Shown here piece by piece: positions 12,253 through 25,400 of a stretch of DNA of 64,000 nucleotides. The position numbers were made by a program, and so were the translations under genes. The notes under the pieces are model-generated. The model made no database searches and was not told where the DNA came from. It worked only from the letters and a program-made list of their open reading frames with translations. The first letter of the stretch is position 1. The number at the start of each line of letters is the position of its first letter. Source of the DNA: Caenorhabditis remanei (lineage: Eukaryota; Nematoda; Chromadorea; Rhabditida; Rhabditidae); contig NC_071333.1 in NCBI RefSeq assembly GCF_010183535.1, positions 434,001-498,000 of the forward strand, written 5' to 3'.

Positions 12253-14559
12253 CTCTTTGTGTCTCTTGCTCTGCTCTGCTCTCACCGTTTTTTTGAAAAA
12301 AGTGAAACTCGAAATGAATGGGTTGATCTTGTTATTCATTACTTTTAATTTTATCAAGAAGGTCACGTACCTTTTTCAACGAAGTGCAGAGTGTCTCTCT
12401 GAAACCAAACAAAAACCAGTCTAACAACAAACAAACACACACATTCAAACCTAAAAGCTTGAACATCATTAAACCAGAAAAAAGTGCACCCTCAATTTTT
12501 TCTCAAGAGATGAGTGACCCGGGGAGTGCACAAGGAAATGGGACAAAAATCCATCAAAAGGATGGCCTCAATTTCCGTTCGTTGCCACTTTCTTCACTCA
12601 GTCTTTCTTTCTTCTTCTCCTTCATTTTGCAAAGAACCTTTCATCCACTCATCAATCTTTTTCGTGGGGTTTATGGTTTCCCATAGGGTGAAAGTGCGAT
12701 TCATGTTCTCGAGTTTTCTCTTTCTATTGTTTTTCTCATTTTGCAACCTGTGAAACTTGCTTAGCAAACGGTTAGTTCTATTGATGGCCATGCCAGTCAA
12801 TATTTTGTAATTTTTGGCCAATTTTTTTCTACTTATGTAAAAAAAAATCTTGCAACTATGGTGTGTGTATCACATAGTCAGTGTAGAAGACTTGGTCGTT
12901 GTACATTGGTCAATGTATATTCATCTCGTCACTGTATGCACTCCTACACTGACAAAATTGTCACTGTACAATACATACACTGACAAAATTGTCACTGTAC
13001 AATACATACACTGACAAAAATGTCACTGTAAAAATTCCTTTGAACAAAAAAATTTTGAATTTCCTTGCGGTATTCTGCCATTGACTGAACGTTTTTGAAA
13101 CTTTGAAGGGTGAACTCATTCGTCAATCTTTGGAACGCTTCAGTGATCTTTCACTGGCACTGTATATCAGAAATTTGCAGTTTGACCTGGAAAAGGTGGT
13201 GCCAAACATTACTCTTAGAATGGGGAGGTTCAAAGAGATTCCGCGAGGTCTTGCAAAGATATCAGGGACCTTTACATCCAGCCTGCAGAATTTATAACCC
13301 TTTAAAAAAAATTAGGACTTCTGCTTCAGGGAGTCATGACGTAGTACCTACGGTAGTTTGACATTTCGGATGCTTGAAATTTTCATTTTGAAAGTGGTGA
13401 AAATTTTTCGAATTCTAGCTTCCATTCTTTCAATTATTTGTACGCATTGGACTACAATAAAAACACAATTCAGGGAAGTGAATCGCTACAAAAAATTAGT
13501 TTTTTCTTTCTGTTTTTTGTATTCTCGTATCCTGCCTCATGACTCTTTCAGATTGCATGTAGAATTGAACTCTAAGAACTCTCCCAGTCGAATTCAACCA
13601 GGGTGTAAACTCTAAGTTCCCAGAATCTCTCATTTTTTATATTGCATTGCATACTGTAAGATTAATGGGTTTGAGCTCTTGATTAACTTTTCAATTTCGG
13701 TAACACATTTTTTTTTGTTGATATAGGCATGAATATGAGAAAGGAAATCATTCTCGCAAAATGATTGATACATTAATTTCCTTTCCCTACTGCCATAATA
13801 TTATTTAAGGGGATGAAAATAACAATACCACTCTTCTCGTTTTTAGTTGGCCGGTTTTCGCAGTCATAGACAGAATAACTTTTACCATTTTGTCAGCGTA
13901 GTTTGTTGGTTGATTAGGTGAGCTGCGATGCTTGTTTAGTTTGGAAGACTCTCGGTAGAACAATATCAGTACTGTAATGATTTTTTCATTAAAAAATAAC
14001 AATAGATATAAAGATTCTCGTTTTTCAAAAACATCATTATCTACCCACGACTTTTAGAGTTATAACCTAACCAAAAGCTGTACCATACTGTAGATTTTCA
14101 TTTCACTACTTTGGCTTCTTGATCTCTGCGTACGTGACTTCTTTCTGTTCACCTCCAATTTTTGTTTGTGAATCTACGAAATTTTGTGTCTTTCCCATTA
14201 TTTCTCCAATTATTTTTCCTTCAATTTTTCGTTTTTTATGGGCCAATTCAGATACAGTAGTCCTCGGAATGGCTTTTTCGTGCACGACTAAAATAGGACC
14301 ACACCAATTATTTTTTGCCGTCAAGGGGGGCTCGGCAGAAAATCCAACCAGCACATTAAAATGGTCATAAATGTTATTTGAGAGGAGGGATATGAATCCA
14401 TGTCTTTCTTTTTTCTTTCCGATTTTGCTTCATTCTCATCCTCATTTCATACGCCACAGCAGTCGCTTTCTGTCTTACTGTAGAAACACGATTTGATTTT
14501 TTTCTTTTCTCATTTCCCCCCCCCCCCTTATCACTACTGTGACTTTAATAACTTCTAGG
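12191..14559. other. Intergenic with simple repeats
   Basis: Contains a (CTGT)n tract at about 12220-12256, the TGACA/TGTCA repeat block at 12845-13045 (listed separately) and a run of about a dozen C bases at 14516-14528 just before the next gene. No supported exon. Confidence 0.5.
12845..13045. repeat. TGACA/TGTCA palindromic repeat block, copy A
   Basis: Direct copies of a unit containing ACTGACAAAATTGTCACTGT, spaced about 32 bp, preceded by a GCAACTATGG...TCAGTGTAG leader. Each unit is itself palindromic around AAATT. The same block recurs in reverse orientation at 17320-17525, and related units occur at 38.6, 43.4 and 62.4 kb. Confidence 0.7.
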
Positions 14560-16246
14560 ATGAATCTCATACTTGCTTTCTTGTCGTTGGTCGGTCTTGC
14601 CCAGTGCGCCCATGTCCTCAACCATGATCTGAAACCACTCACTATCGAGTTCGAAATTGGTGTCAACGAGTCAAGTGTTTACTCGGTCCAACTCGGAAAA
14701 ATTATGAATGCAGGTACATTTTCTGCGATCACCACTTCAAATCTTCTAGTTTTGGTATTTCTAGTCTGTGAGAGCAAGACCAAGGAACTCAAAATCTCGG
14801 TCCAAGCTTCCTCCCCAGTCGATGTTCACTTGTGCAACTGTAACGAAAAAGACTACCAACAAAAGTTTGGTGCTGATGAGTTGTCTTTGGATTCGGAGAA
14901 AATGCGCAACATGAGTCTTGTCATCTGTGGAAGTGAGGCTAGAAATGACAAGTAAGGCTCCATTAGGATTTAGAAATGTGATAACAAACCTAAAATTTCT
15001 AGTCTCGAGTTCACCATTTCCGGAACCAAGGGTACCAGAGGAAAGATTGTGTTGGAGGTGGTTGATAACGAGAAGCACAGTGCCATCGAGTTGTTATATG
15101 AGTTCAAGATACCCGAAGATCGTGGGATCTATGTCAATCTGACCGAATTCGAGAGTCTGAGCCGTTTAGGTATGTTATTTGGGACAGACGGTCCGAAATG
15201 TTGTGAGTAAACGTTGAGAGGGGAGTTGAGGGACTACAATTAGAATAAATGTTTTCATTTTTGACAAATCTAACAACTGCTAATAAAATTATATAAATTA
15301 GAAAATTAGAAACGTTTTGTATCGGTTACTGTAGTTTCCAGAGGTTAATGTAATTGGGTTCTTCCAAAACTACAGTTATCCTAATCGTGGAAAGTGTTAA
15401 TGAAAATTACTGGAATTGGGACTAACGCAACAAAAATTAAAACTGATAGGTTTGTAAATAATTATGAGCAAAATTGAAGTTTTCACAGCCAATTTAGCTT
15501 CGTGGCAGTAACCAAACCAATTCATATCACAAATGTTCAGAAAGAATTTTCAAAAACTGAATTTCAACAATCAATTGCGGTGTAAAATTCGAGATCCTCT
15601 ATCCGAAATGTTTTTGTAGTACGATCCCCACACAATTTGAGTTCTAAATGAGGCTAAACTATTCTTTGAGCCACCCATCAACCAATCTTCGAGCTAAACC
15701 ACCACATCCCCTCCGGTTTGTATCAACACTCTCTCCAAATGAGCATCGAGGTCGCTGGAAACGAGAAAATCAACATGACTTTTATGAAATGTGGAATGAG
15801 GGCTCTTCTTGTCGATCGCTACATCATTAACAATCAATTCACCTTTGAACCAGGAATGTTGAGAATGTTGGATGACGTCGCGGAGTATGCATGCAAAGAA
15901 GAAAACACACCGTTAGTTAATTTTTTTTCTCGCATTCCATACTACAAAAACTTTGTTCCCAGATTGCAAGTGTACATCACCGGAAACGCCAATATCACTG
16001 GAACTATTGTTTTCCGTATTCTCCAAGACCCTGCAAGTTTCTCTGATCTCTCCGACTCTGTCCTCTTCCCACTCATTCACTTCGTTATCTTCCTAATGGT
16101 TGTTCTTGCAGGTAACTCAAGAATTTAGATAGATTTTATACAACTCCACAGGTTTTACAGTGATCCCATTGATCTACTGGGTCGAGAATCGCAAAAGCAA
16201 GGAAAAAGAATACGAGAAGGATTTTGCTTCCTCATGGTCTCTTTAA
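14560..16246 (+). CDS. Small type I membrane protein, copy 2 (330 aa)
   Basis: Six exons: 14560-14713, 14765-14951, 15003-15169, 15671-15911, 15963-16111 and 16152-16246 (993 nt, 330 aa). An acceptor-like TTCTAG sits two bases before the ATG, suggesting trans-splicing. The signal peptide is MNLILAFLSLVGLAQC. The ectodomain has several Cys residues (a CNCN pair near residue 84) and several N-glycosylation sequons. The single span lies around FVIFLMVVLAGFTVIPLIYW, followed by a charged tail (ENRKSKEKEYEKD). It is related to the gene at 10925 in the MTFMKCG and NITGTI segments and around the span. Two of the introns (14714 and 15912, 51 bp each) keep the frame open if retained, so their use rests on splice signals and on alignment to the paralog. 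The exon 4 acceptor (CTTTGAG at 15670) is weak but is the only one found that keeps the frame. Function is unknown. Confidence 0.8.
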
Positions 16247-16469
16247 AGACTTTACCTTATCCAATTTTTGCACTTAACTCTCTCTGAAAACTTAAAAAAC
16301 TCTTTCTGTTTGTAGTTTCTGTCTTTTATTAGTAACCACCTTTTTCCCGAAATTTTTCTCCCTTCACCAATTCTTCCCTTGATGTGCATGAAAAGATGAT
16401 TTTACACTGATGTATATTGAAAGAAAATGTCTTCATTCTGTTGAGAAAGAAATAACAATGAAGTATATG

Positions 16470-19400
16470 TTAACAAACTGGGGTTGTTCCACAAAGCGAT
16501 GAAATTATTTGGGCGACGGTTTTGTCTAAAGCAGTTGGGGTAGTTACTTGACTTGTGCACTTGGCAATCGCAGTAAGTTGAGACAGGTTGGCGGTGGGTC
16601 CGACAGCGATGGCAAAGGTTTCGAGACCAATCTGAAATGAATAAGAATACTTGAGTTCTTAAAAAATTGAGGAATGTGTAAATCTTATGTCTTTAGTAGC
16701 TACGACTAAAGCGCTAAAATTGGTGAAGGTAGATAAACTTGAAAATTCTAACTAAGATTAAATGTCCAAAATTGCAATGTGATTGTTCAATGCAATAAAA
16801 TTTCATTGTGATACAAATGATAATGTCCAGCAACTTTTGGATATTTTAAATAGATAATGATACACTAGACGGAATATCGTCACATTTTACTTGTTTTCTC
16901 TTAAATCGAAAACTGAAAATTTGCTGGACTAATGAATCTATGGACGATGTGGTACAAATAAGATTATAACATTAGCTTGACTTGACATATTATTTTAGGA
17001 AAATAAGGTTTTTTAAACGGGTTGAAACGGGTCCAATCGGTACAAATAAAAACATAACATTTTCTTGACTTGACATTTTATTTTTTAAAAACGGGTTTGA
17101 ATAAGTATTTGCCCGGTCCAGTAATATCTGCAGGGCATTTTTGAAATTCGAGTGCAAAATTGACAACTGAGAAATTTTGTGCTATGTGTTTGTCTCTCCC
17201 CGTTTGAGTAAAACAGAAAAACAAACTATTATCGCTTTATTCTTTGCATTTTCAACTCTATCCTTTGAAAGCAAGCATCTCAAGTAGGATTACCAAGTTA
17301 GCAATAACAAACAAGATCAAAGCTATTTTTACAGTGACAAAATTGTCAGTGTATGTCTAGTACAGCGACAAAATTGTCAGTGTAGGGGTATAGTACAGTG
17401 ACAACATGGTCATTGTAGGTGTGCATAATAGTAACATGAGAAAAATATACACTGACCAATCTACAATGACTCTGTACCAACTCATCTACACTGAATGTGT
17501 GACACATTGACCATAGTTGCAACATTGTACCTACATTGGAACTATACCATAGCTTTTAGTCTTAAAAATTGCACTGTCTTGATAAATTTTTTCCGTTTGT
17601 CTTTTTCTTCAGTTTTCTCATTTAACTCACTTGTTGCAATGCCTTTGCAGAGGCTGTTGGATCTGGGTATCCGTTTTCCTTTCCATCTGACACGTTTCCT
17701 TTGTCCCATCCTTGGGAACTTAGCAGAACAAGCAGTTTTCGGGCTGGCGCAGGACGCAGTGGGGCAGTGTTGTTCTCGGCCACAATATAGTCGAAGACTC
17801 TGAAAATGACATAGTCTGTTTTTGTTATATAATTTCTGTGGTTTTCTAGTAAATAGTTTCTTCAAGCACTGTAGGCACACTCGGCTGAAACAATGTAGAC
17901 GCACTCGGCTCGAAATGAGGCGTCCCACTTTTATTTCATTTAAAAACCAGATGATTTTTGTCGGAGAGTAGTCAAACCTTCACAGAGCCTGAAGACATAG
18001 CTGGGGACGCAATTTCCAAACTTTCCGAAATATACGTTTATGTTTAACCGTTTTATGACTATCCGGGACGCGCGACGTCCCAAATGGTCCCGTTTTGAGA
18101 GCTAGTTGAATGCTTATCTTAACATTATCTTCAAGCTCCCGATCGCGGTGTATGAACTAATTATCAGGACAAAAGTGTTCCCTGAGAAACGTTTCTCACA
18201 TCGTGATTTTTCTAAACTTCCAAAAAACTTACGATTGGATGTTGTTTCCATTGATTCCGGTGTATCCCAAGCTGAACAGATCGGCGATTTCTTCTTGATA
18301 TTTGTCGAAGCTATCAATTGTGTTCAGATCCCCATTTAAATGAGAAGTAGCATCGTAAGTTCCCATTATAATTCGTGATCTGTCCTGTCCAATGTTGATC
18401 GCGTTACCAATTGATTTGAGTGCTCCGATTGTCTGAAAATAAATGACGTTGATGAAGATTTGTTCGAGATAGGTGTCTAATAGTTTATCATGCTAATTAT
18501 CTTGTTGATACTAGCCAATAAAGTTATTTATTTTGCTTTTGAGGAAAAAGACTCGTGGAAAAAATTGTTCTAGACTAAAAGAAGGTTCTTCGTTATACTA
18601 TCTACATCTGTTTTGAACGCACTGGAGGAAACAACTTGAAGGCTGATTATGCTATTCAAAGTGATTAGTGTTGGATAAAACTAATACTGTAAATGATGCC
18701 AGGGGCCCTGCCAAAAACCGGCAGGTGTTAAAATATCTTCTGGTAATTTGAAGTACTTTAGGAACCATTGGCCTGCTTATCATGGTCATCGACAAGTTCC
18801 GTTCACAATTTGAATCTTAGCTAAGAATTTCTTGTTTATGTTATAATTTGTTAGGATTGTTGTCACCACGTTTTTTTTATCAATTAGTAAAAACCAAAAC
18901 TTACCGCATAATACATATCCTCTGTGATAGTGTCAGAAGAATCAAACGCCACAATAATATCTACAGTAGCTGTTGTGGCATCACATGCTTTGGGTGTGGG
19001 TCCAGCAGGAGTTGTAACTTCTGGAGTGGTTGAGAAGGATGGTTCGGTTGCTGAAATATGAAGAAATTGGTTGGACAACTCTAAACAAAGCTTTTGACTC
19101 AAAATAACTAGATTCGTGAGAGAGAGAAACAGTGAGCGCTTATAACTTCCTGATAACCAAAAAACAACTTACGTGGTGGACGTATATCTCCATCACAATG
19201 AATTGTGAAAGTTCTTCTGAATGGATGTCCCTCAAAGTCGAATCCATCAAGTGCCACCACAAACTGATTCCGATAGCATTGGAAGGTATACTCCGACACG
19301 AACGGGTATGCACATCCATCCCTCTTGATCATCGGACTAGCCCAAGCGATTCGAGTCTCCGCCAAATCGAAGATCTGAGCGTAGGTCAGTGTTCCTCCTG

Positions 19401-22400
19401 TTGAAATGTCAGCGACAACAGCATTCACAAAATCTCCTCCTCTTGGGAACAAAACTGCTCCACCGTCATGATAACCACCATCTGAAGCAACATCCTGAGT
19501 GAATCCGAGGTCGACTTCGAGTTTTGATTGGGAGCGGATATTGAGCTGAAAAATAAAAATTTCAGTTAATTAAAGTCAGTATCATCAATCCTAAACCCGG
19601 ATTTCAGTTAGAACTTAGAGACAATACGGTCATTATCTCGCTCTGCTACTGTTTTTGAACGTTTTTATCCATTTCTATTTTGATAAGACCTAGACTAATT
19701 GAAAAAAACGGAGAATAAAAACCAGTGACAGCACTAAAGTAGTTTTAGCATTCACAGAAGTCACAAAAACAAACTTTTCACATTATGATACATTTCCAGA
19801 TGTGAACACCAACAACTGAACAGTACGAGATAATATCAAAACCATCTATTCGAGATCTCAATACCGGAAGTATAGTCGCTTCAGTAAACGTAATGCTGGA
19901 AAAATTTATGCCTAGGCAAATTGAAGTGATTCGAATAGTTCTGGATAATATCTGCTCTATTTTTAAGTGGTGTTCAAGCTATACTGATAATTTTGACGTA
20001 CTGGTCAAAGAAAATAGACGAGGTTGTGTTATATTTAGTGTTTCTTCACGACGAAAACAACTTTCCTAAATCGAGTCAGTCAGTCAGGACGTCGAAATTG
20101 CTTTTTGCTTGCTCTTGAGGCAGTTTTATACGTTTATATCCTTTAAATTTCAATGAAAGTCAAATTATTGTGTCATAGTTTCTAGATTAGTTGTTCACGT
20201 TAGCATTTGTTAGCTGTTCCAGGCAAATATAGGTTCTCTTCCACGTTTTTCAGCTTTAGCTTGATAAAATCTGAACAAAAAATCAAAAACTCACTGTGCA
20301 CGGTCCACTATTAGTCATTCCATAATCCACATCAATTGTCCATACTCCTGGTTGTTCTCCATTTTGCTTGAATGCTCTCACTGTGTTGGTTTTAGACTGG
20401 ACAATAGAGAACGACTCGACTGGCTTGTCTGAAAATTAAACTTTTGCTTTCTATTCACATATCAATTAAACAACTCACTGTCGGTATCAAGAACTGCAAT
20501 TTGAGGCGCTTGTTGTGCAAAAATATCGACAATTGCCTCTGTTCCATTAGCATCAAGTTGAATGTAGTCTTGGTAGGAGGAGCAGTTGCTGAAAATAGGA
20601 TCATATGGTTTTTTAAATTGCAAATAAAAATGTTTCAAAGAATAATAAAGAAATTAAATGTTCCCTCCAAAATTCTTCATTCAAATTTTCAAAGGCACAT
20701 CCTATTTTCTATTTTCCTCTCCACAAATCGGTGCGAGACCTTGCAGTCCGCGTCTTGCCGTGCACTAAGTGAGAGATTTGAGGCCATGGAGAGACGCAGA
20801 GTTAGCAGCCGGTCGCATTCATAGAAGATCAACAAAGTCCATTTCGCTCTTCTGCACTCACAATGAGCGGGGAATCTCTCACAGAATCACACAGGGCGTC
20901 CGGGCCACCGTCGATCGTCTGCGTATCGTTTTGTTCATCATAGGCGAGAGAGTGCCGCCTCGGGGCTGCCGATGTGTAATCTTCTCGCCATCCTTCGTCT
21001 CCCCGTGCGCATATGTTGAATGGATATCTCTATGTGAGTTCGCCGAGTCGCTCGGGGGCGGTTGGTGGTGCCTCCATTCGGAGAAGGTTCCGCGCGACGT
21101 GGTGTGCGAAGAGGAATCGGCAACACGCGACGGTCTGCGTCTCCTCAAACTCCCAGTGCAGATAGATCTCCGCGCAGATTGCGTGAGATGAGTGGAACGA
21201 GGACTCGATGAGTGAGCGGATACTCTGCCGTCTCCAATTTGAGAGATTTCCGAGGGCAAATGTTGGCGACACAACAATGAATGGAAGGTTCTCTGCGTCT
21301 CAACGGAAGAGAGCATTGGTCTGGGTCTCCTGTCTCTATAAATGGACACGACTCTCGTTTTACGTTGAGGCTTTGGGAAAATGAGCGCTCTCCGTCGGCC
21401 GTCCTCCTCGTCTCTCTCCCCTCCGGTGGGTATGAATACGCCGTACACACTGCCGAGTGTGTGCGGTTCCATGGTGTAGCGGTTAGCACTCAGGACTTTG
21501 AATCCTGCGACCCGAGTTCAAATCTCGGTGGAACCTATCGTTTTTTGCTTTTGTTATTTAGACTGGATATAGTGGGAAAAGGGATTGGAAATTGGGTTAC
21601 AAGGTGTTTTAGTTATTTTTGAGGGAAAAAAGCGAGAAATGTGCTGATTAGAAGGAAATTTCCGTTTTTTGGCCGATAAAAGAGCATTCAAATGAAAAAG
21701 CCCGACATTTACAAGTGATCCGGAATTTCAAATCAAATGCAAACAGTTCAAATTCGGGATTTAACCAAGGACAGATATAAAAATCTCGATAACTCTCAAC
21801 TCACTTTCTACATGGAAAAGTCATAAACTCGAGAATTTTAGGTCCCAGTTTATTAGGTTAAACTTTTCCAGCAGTAAAGTGTCAAAAAAGTTTGTCGCTT
21901 AAAAACCTTTTTTGGGGTTTGGTACTCAGAAACAAGGAAAAAAGTAAAAAAAAATGGACTTATTAAGACTGGAATTGACAGTAAATCCTCTTGGCAGATA
22001 GACAAAATGTTAAATTTTGAATGAAATTTTGTCTTCTCATGTCTAATATACCAGAACTGAAACATTTCCCAACCACACAAACCCTATTTAACTTCCTACT
22101 TACCTTAATTGATGAGTAACGACATAATACGACTGATGCAGACTGGCAAGAATTGATAACCAAGTAGTCTGAAGATCATCTGGAGAAGTCAATTGATAAG
22201 AAGCACCGCCAGTGATGTGGGCAGCTTCGAACATAGAAGTGACAGTTGGATCATCATATGTATTAGCATCTCCTGGTGGTTTAGTGTCTCCAATAAACAA
22301 GAAGTTGACGGAAGAATGAGAAAGTGCTAGTGCAGAGATGACTGTTTGACGGTCGATGGTATCCTCAGCATTTCCGGCAGTGATAACGAATACTTTAGAG

Positions 22401-25400
22401 TTTGGAACAACATTTGAGTTTATTATAGCTTTTACGATTCCGGTGAAGACGTCACGTTTTTGTTGTTGGGCGGTGTATGGGTTGTTCTTAACTTCAGTCG
22501 CTAGCATTGAAGCGAACTCGGCAGAGTTTTTGGAAGTAAAAACTTGAGATGTTGAGGGGACTGATGGATTGGCTTTGACGGATTCAGCATCACGGAACAC
22601 GACTCCAACGAAAGTGGTGAACCAAGATGGGTCTTGTGTCTGAAAAGTTACACATTAAGCATATTTTTCACTATTCTCAGATTTTCAGAAGTTTTATGAG
22701 CACTTTCCGCTTATTTTACCTGAATTGAGTTCAAAACACCATTCAAAGTCTTCTCAAAGTTGTCATTGACAGTTTTCATCGCATCATTATTGGTTCCATC
22801 CAAAATCACAATAAATGTACGTTGAACATCTCCGATAGCAGGCACATTGAGTTGGTTTCTGTCACAGATTGCTGGAAAACAAGAATTATTTTGCATTCTT
22901 ACACAAGTTACTCACGAGTTTGGCAGAACTGGCCTCCATAGTTAGATGGGCAAGAGCACTGATCCAGTGTAGCTGACAGATACCCTCCATTTTGACAGTA
23001 AGCATATTCACAAGCGTCTCCGTAGAAATTTGGTGTGCAGAGGCATTTTCCTTTGTAGTACACTCCTCCGTTTGTGCATGAGTCTTCATTCACTCCACCA
23101 ATACAAGCGGCTGGTACAACTCTTTGATAGAGGTATCCAGCATCGTCGATTCCTAAAAAACAATACATATTACAATATATATTTAGGCATTTTCACCTGT
23201 TATAAGCATTTGGAAGTAGAAGTTGGGGCATTTGAATGGTGTGGAGATGAAGTTGTACATGCAGTTATCACGGTAGCTCAAGGTTTGAGCCTCGAGCATT
23301 GTGAAGTTATCATAGTAAAAGTGTGCATACTCAGCACCACTTGGGTTTTTGACACCATAAGTGTAGACGACAAGACGGTTGGAGTCTGGAAGATATTGGC
23401 TGTGAAAAAAATCTTTCTCCACTCTGACGTTTTTACGCTTTGTTGCGGTAGAGCACAGTTGCATAACTTTTCAAATGTGGAAAAGTGGAAAACAGATTAG
23501 AGTTAATCTCACTCGGCCGATTTCAAGACGGGAATAACAAGCAGGGGTTTTTTCAAAGGGGAAAAGTTAATTTCATTTTGAAGCCTAGAGAAACGCTAAT
23601 TTTATCTAAATAGAACTCTTGCATTGGTGTTGTTAAAGCAAGATATCAGGCCTTGTTACGGGCTTGGCCAAAATCATAATTATTCTCTGCCTGTTTAAAA
23701 TTAAAAACTTGTTTCGAACCAAAATTTAAAACTTTGATTGAAAATGTTTGGATTCTTTTTAGAAAAACACAGTTTTTAAATGAACGACTTCAATCAAAAG
23801 ATTAACATGCACCGGGATTGATGCATTTTTACTTGAAAGTTACTCAAAAGTTTTGTCAAAAAGTAGGCATCCATTTTTGAATTCGAGCCGGTCGGGGCGG
23901 GCCTGGTCGAGAGAAAGTTCAGTCCGGCCCGATTCTTGGCAAGTCTGAAGATATCAGGTGATGTTTTTTGAAACAGCTTTTGGAAGAGGCAATCTTAACG
24001 GAAACCTCTCAAATCTTAACCAAGTGATTCTAGTTTAGCCATGTAATCAATGCATTCTCATTTTGAGTCTCTTCTGTCCCATTTCCGTTTGTCCATACCT
24101 GCAAACCTATTTGGCTCCTCCTTGCCAACATCGTCATGGATATTTGTGGTGAATCTAGTTGCCACTTGGACGGTCGACTGGGATCTCACGGATATGCTGC
24201 AAGCACCTTTGGCTTGAACTCTCAATTTCCAGATTCCACGGGCAAGATGATCTGGAAGTTATAAATTCAATTTGAAATCTGAAATCTGAAATCAAATAGA
24301 CTCACTAATTTCCGGATCCGATGCAGTGTAGTCAGCGCTATCTGAAAATATTAAAATTTTGGGTATTTTATTTGAGACGACACGATGAGTACTTACAAGC
24401 ATGTTTCTGGCAGACATAGTAGTATTGCTTGGTGCAGTCCTCTGTGAACCACCCTCTGGAACTTGGATTTTTGGCTCCTTTGTTAGAATCTACGACACAT
24501 CTGAAAAGCGAATCACTATTTATTTTTTAGGGTGAAATTTCACTTTTTAGTGGGATCTGCTGATGGCTGTCCAGTTTCCCAGTTTGTATACTGGGTGTCT
24601 TGAAGAGTTAGGTTCAACTTATCATCCAAAGTATCCCACTCCCATTGTCCCCCCAGCACGTCATTCAAACCAATCCAGAATTGTGCTCCATCGGTGCCAT
24701 CTGTAACTTTTCATTCAGAAAGTAAGACACAAAATTCAGAAACTTACAATTGAGGCCGTCTTGCTCCGCTTGATTAAAGACTCCAGTCAAAACTGCTTGC
24801 TCACTATGACAATCTGCCAGAGCAGCAAACCAAGATTTTTCTTCGAATGAGAATTTGAAGCAGTGACTTCCATCGACAGTCCATCCATCATCACAAACTC
24901 TGACAATATGATCGATTCTGGCATTAGTACCGAGGTCGTTGAAGACATTTGTGACAGTTGAAAGGGAGTCTGAAAATAAAGATGAGATTAGGAAAGTATT
25001 TTCATTTTTTGTTTTCTAAAGTTTCCAGTACCACAGCAATGTTTCTCTGAAAAACCGATAAGAACCTGCTGAAAAAACTTGCAATTCGCATTTTTCATTA
25101 ATTTTTTTGGATTTTTGAAGTTTTTCGAGTGGCTTTATTATCAAATCATTCTGTCAATCAAATTCAAATTTCAATGCTGTCTGATCTAAAAAAAATCTTC
25201 ATGGAATCGACAAAGAACATTATTTTTTATTGATTTTTTATATTTGACTTGTTTTGGTGCCTTAATTCAATGAAATAAGGTTGAAAACTGATTAAATAAC
25301 ACTTTTTGATAACTTATTCATTTTCAATCTATTTTTCACTTATTTACAGCAACATCTGCTCAAAAACCTTCTTTATCACAGAAAAGGAAGCAAAATGTTG

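Noticed and set aside
20879..21472. 197-aa open frame on the minus strand, overlapped by other long frames
   Set aside because: All six frames are open because the block is GC-rich. The translation is Arg/Ser-rich without domains, and it overlaps the tRNA-Gln.
23400..23464. Extension of a VWA-gene exon to include a Met-Gln-Leu-Cys start
   Set aside because: A strong TTTTTTTCACAG acceptor at 23400 and phase agreement with the upstream exon at 24107-24251 show that this piece is intron.
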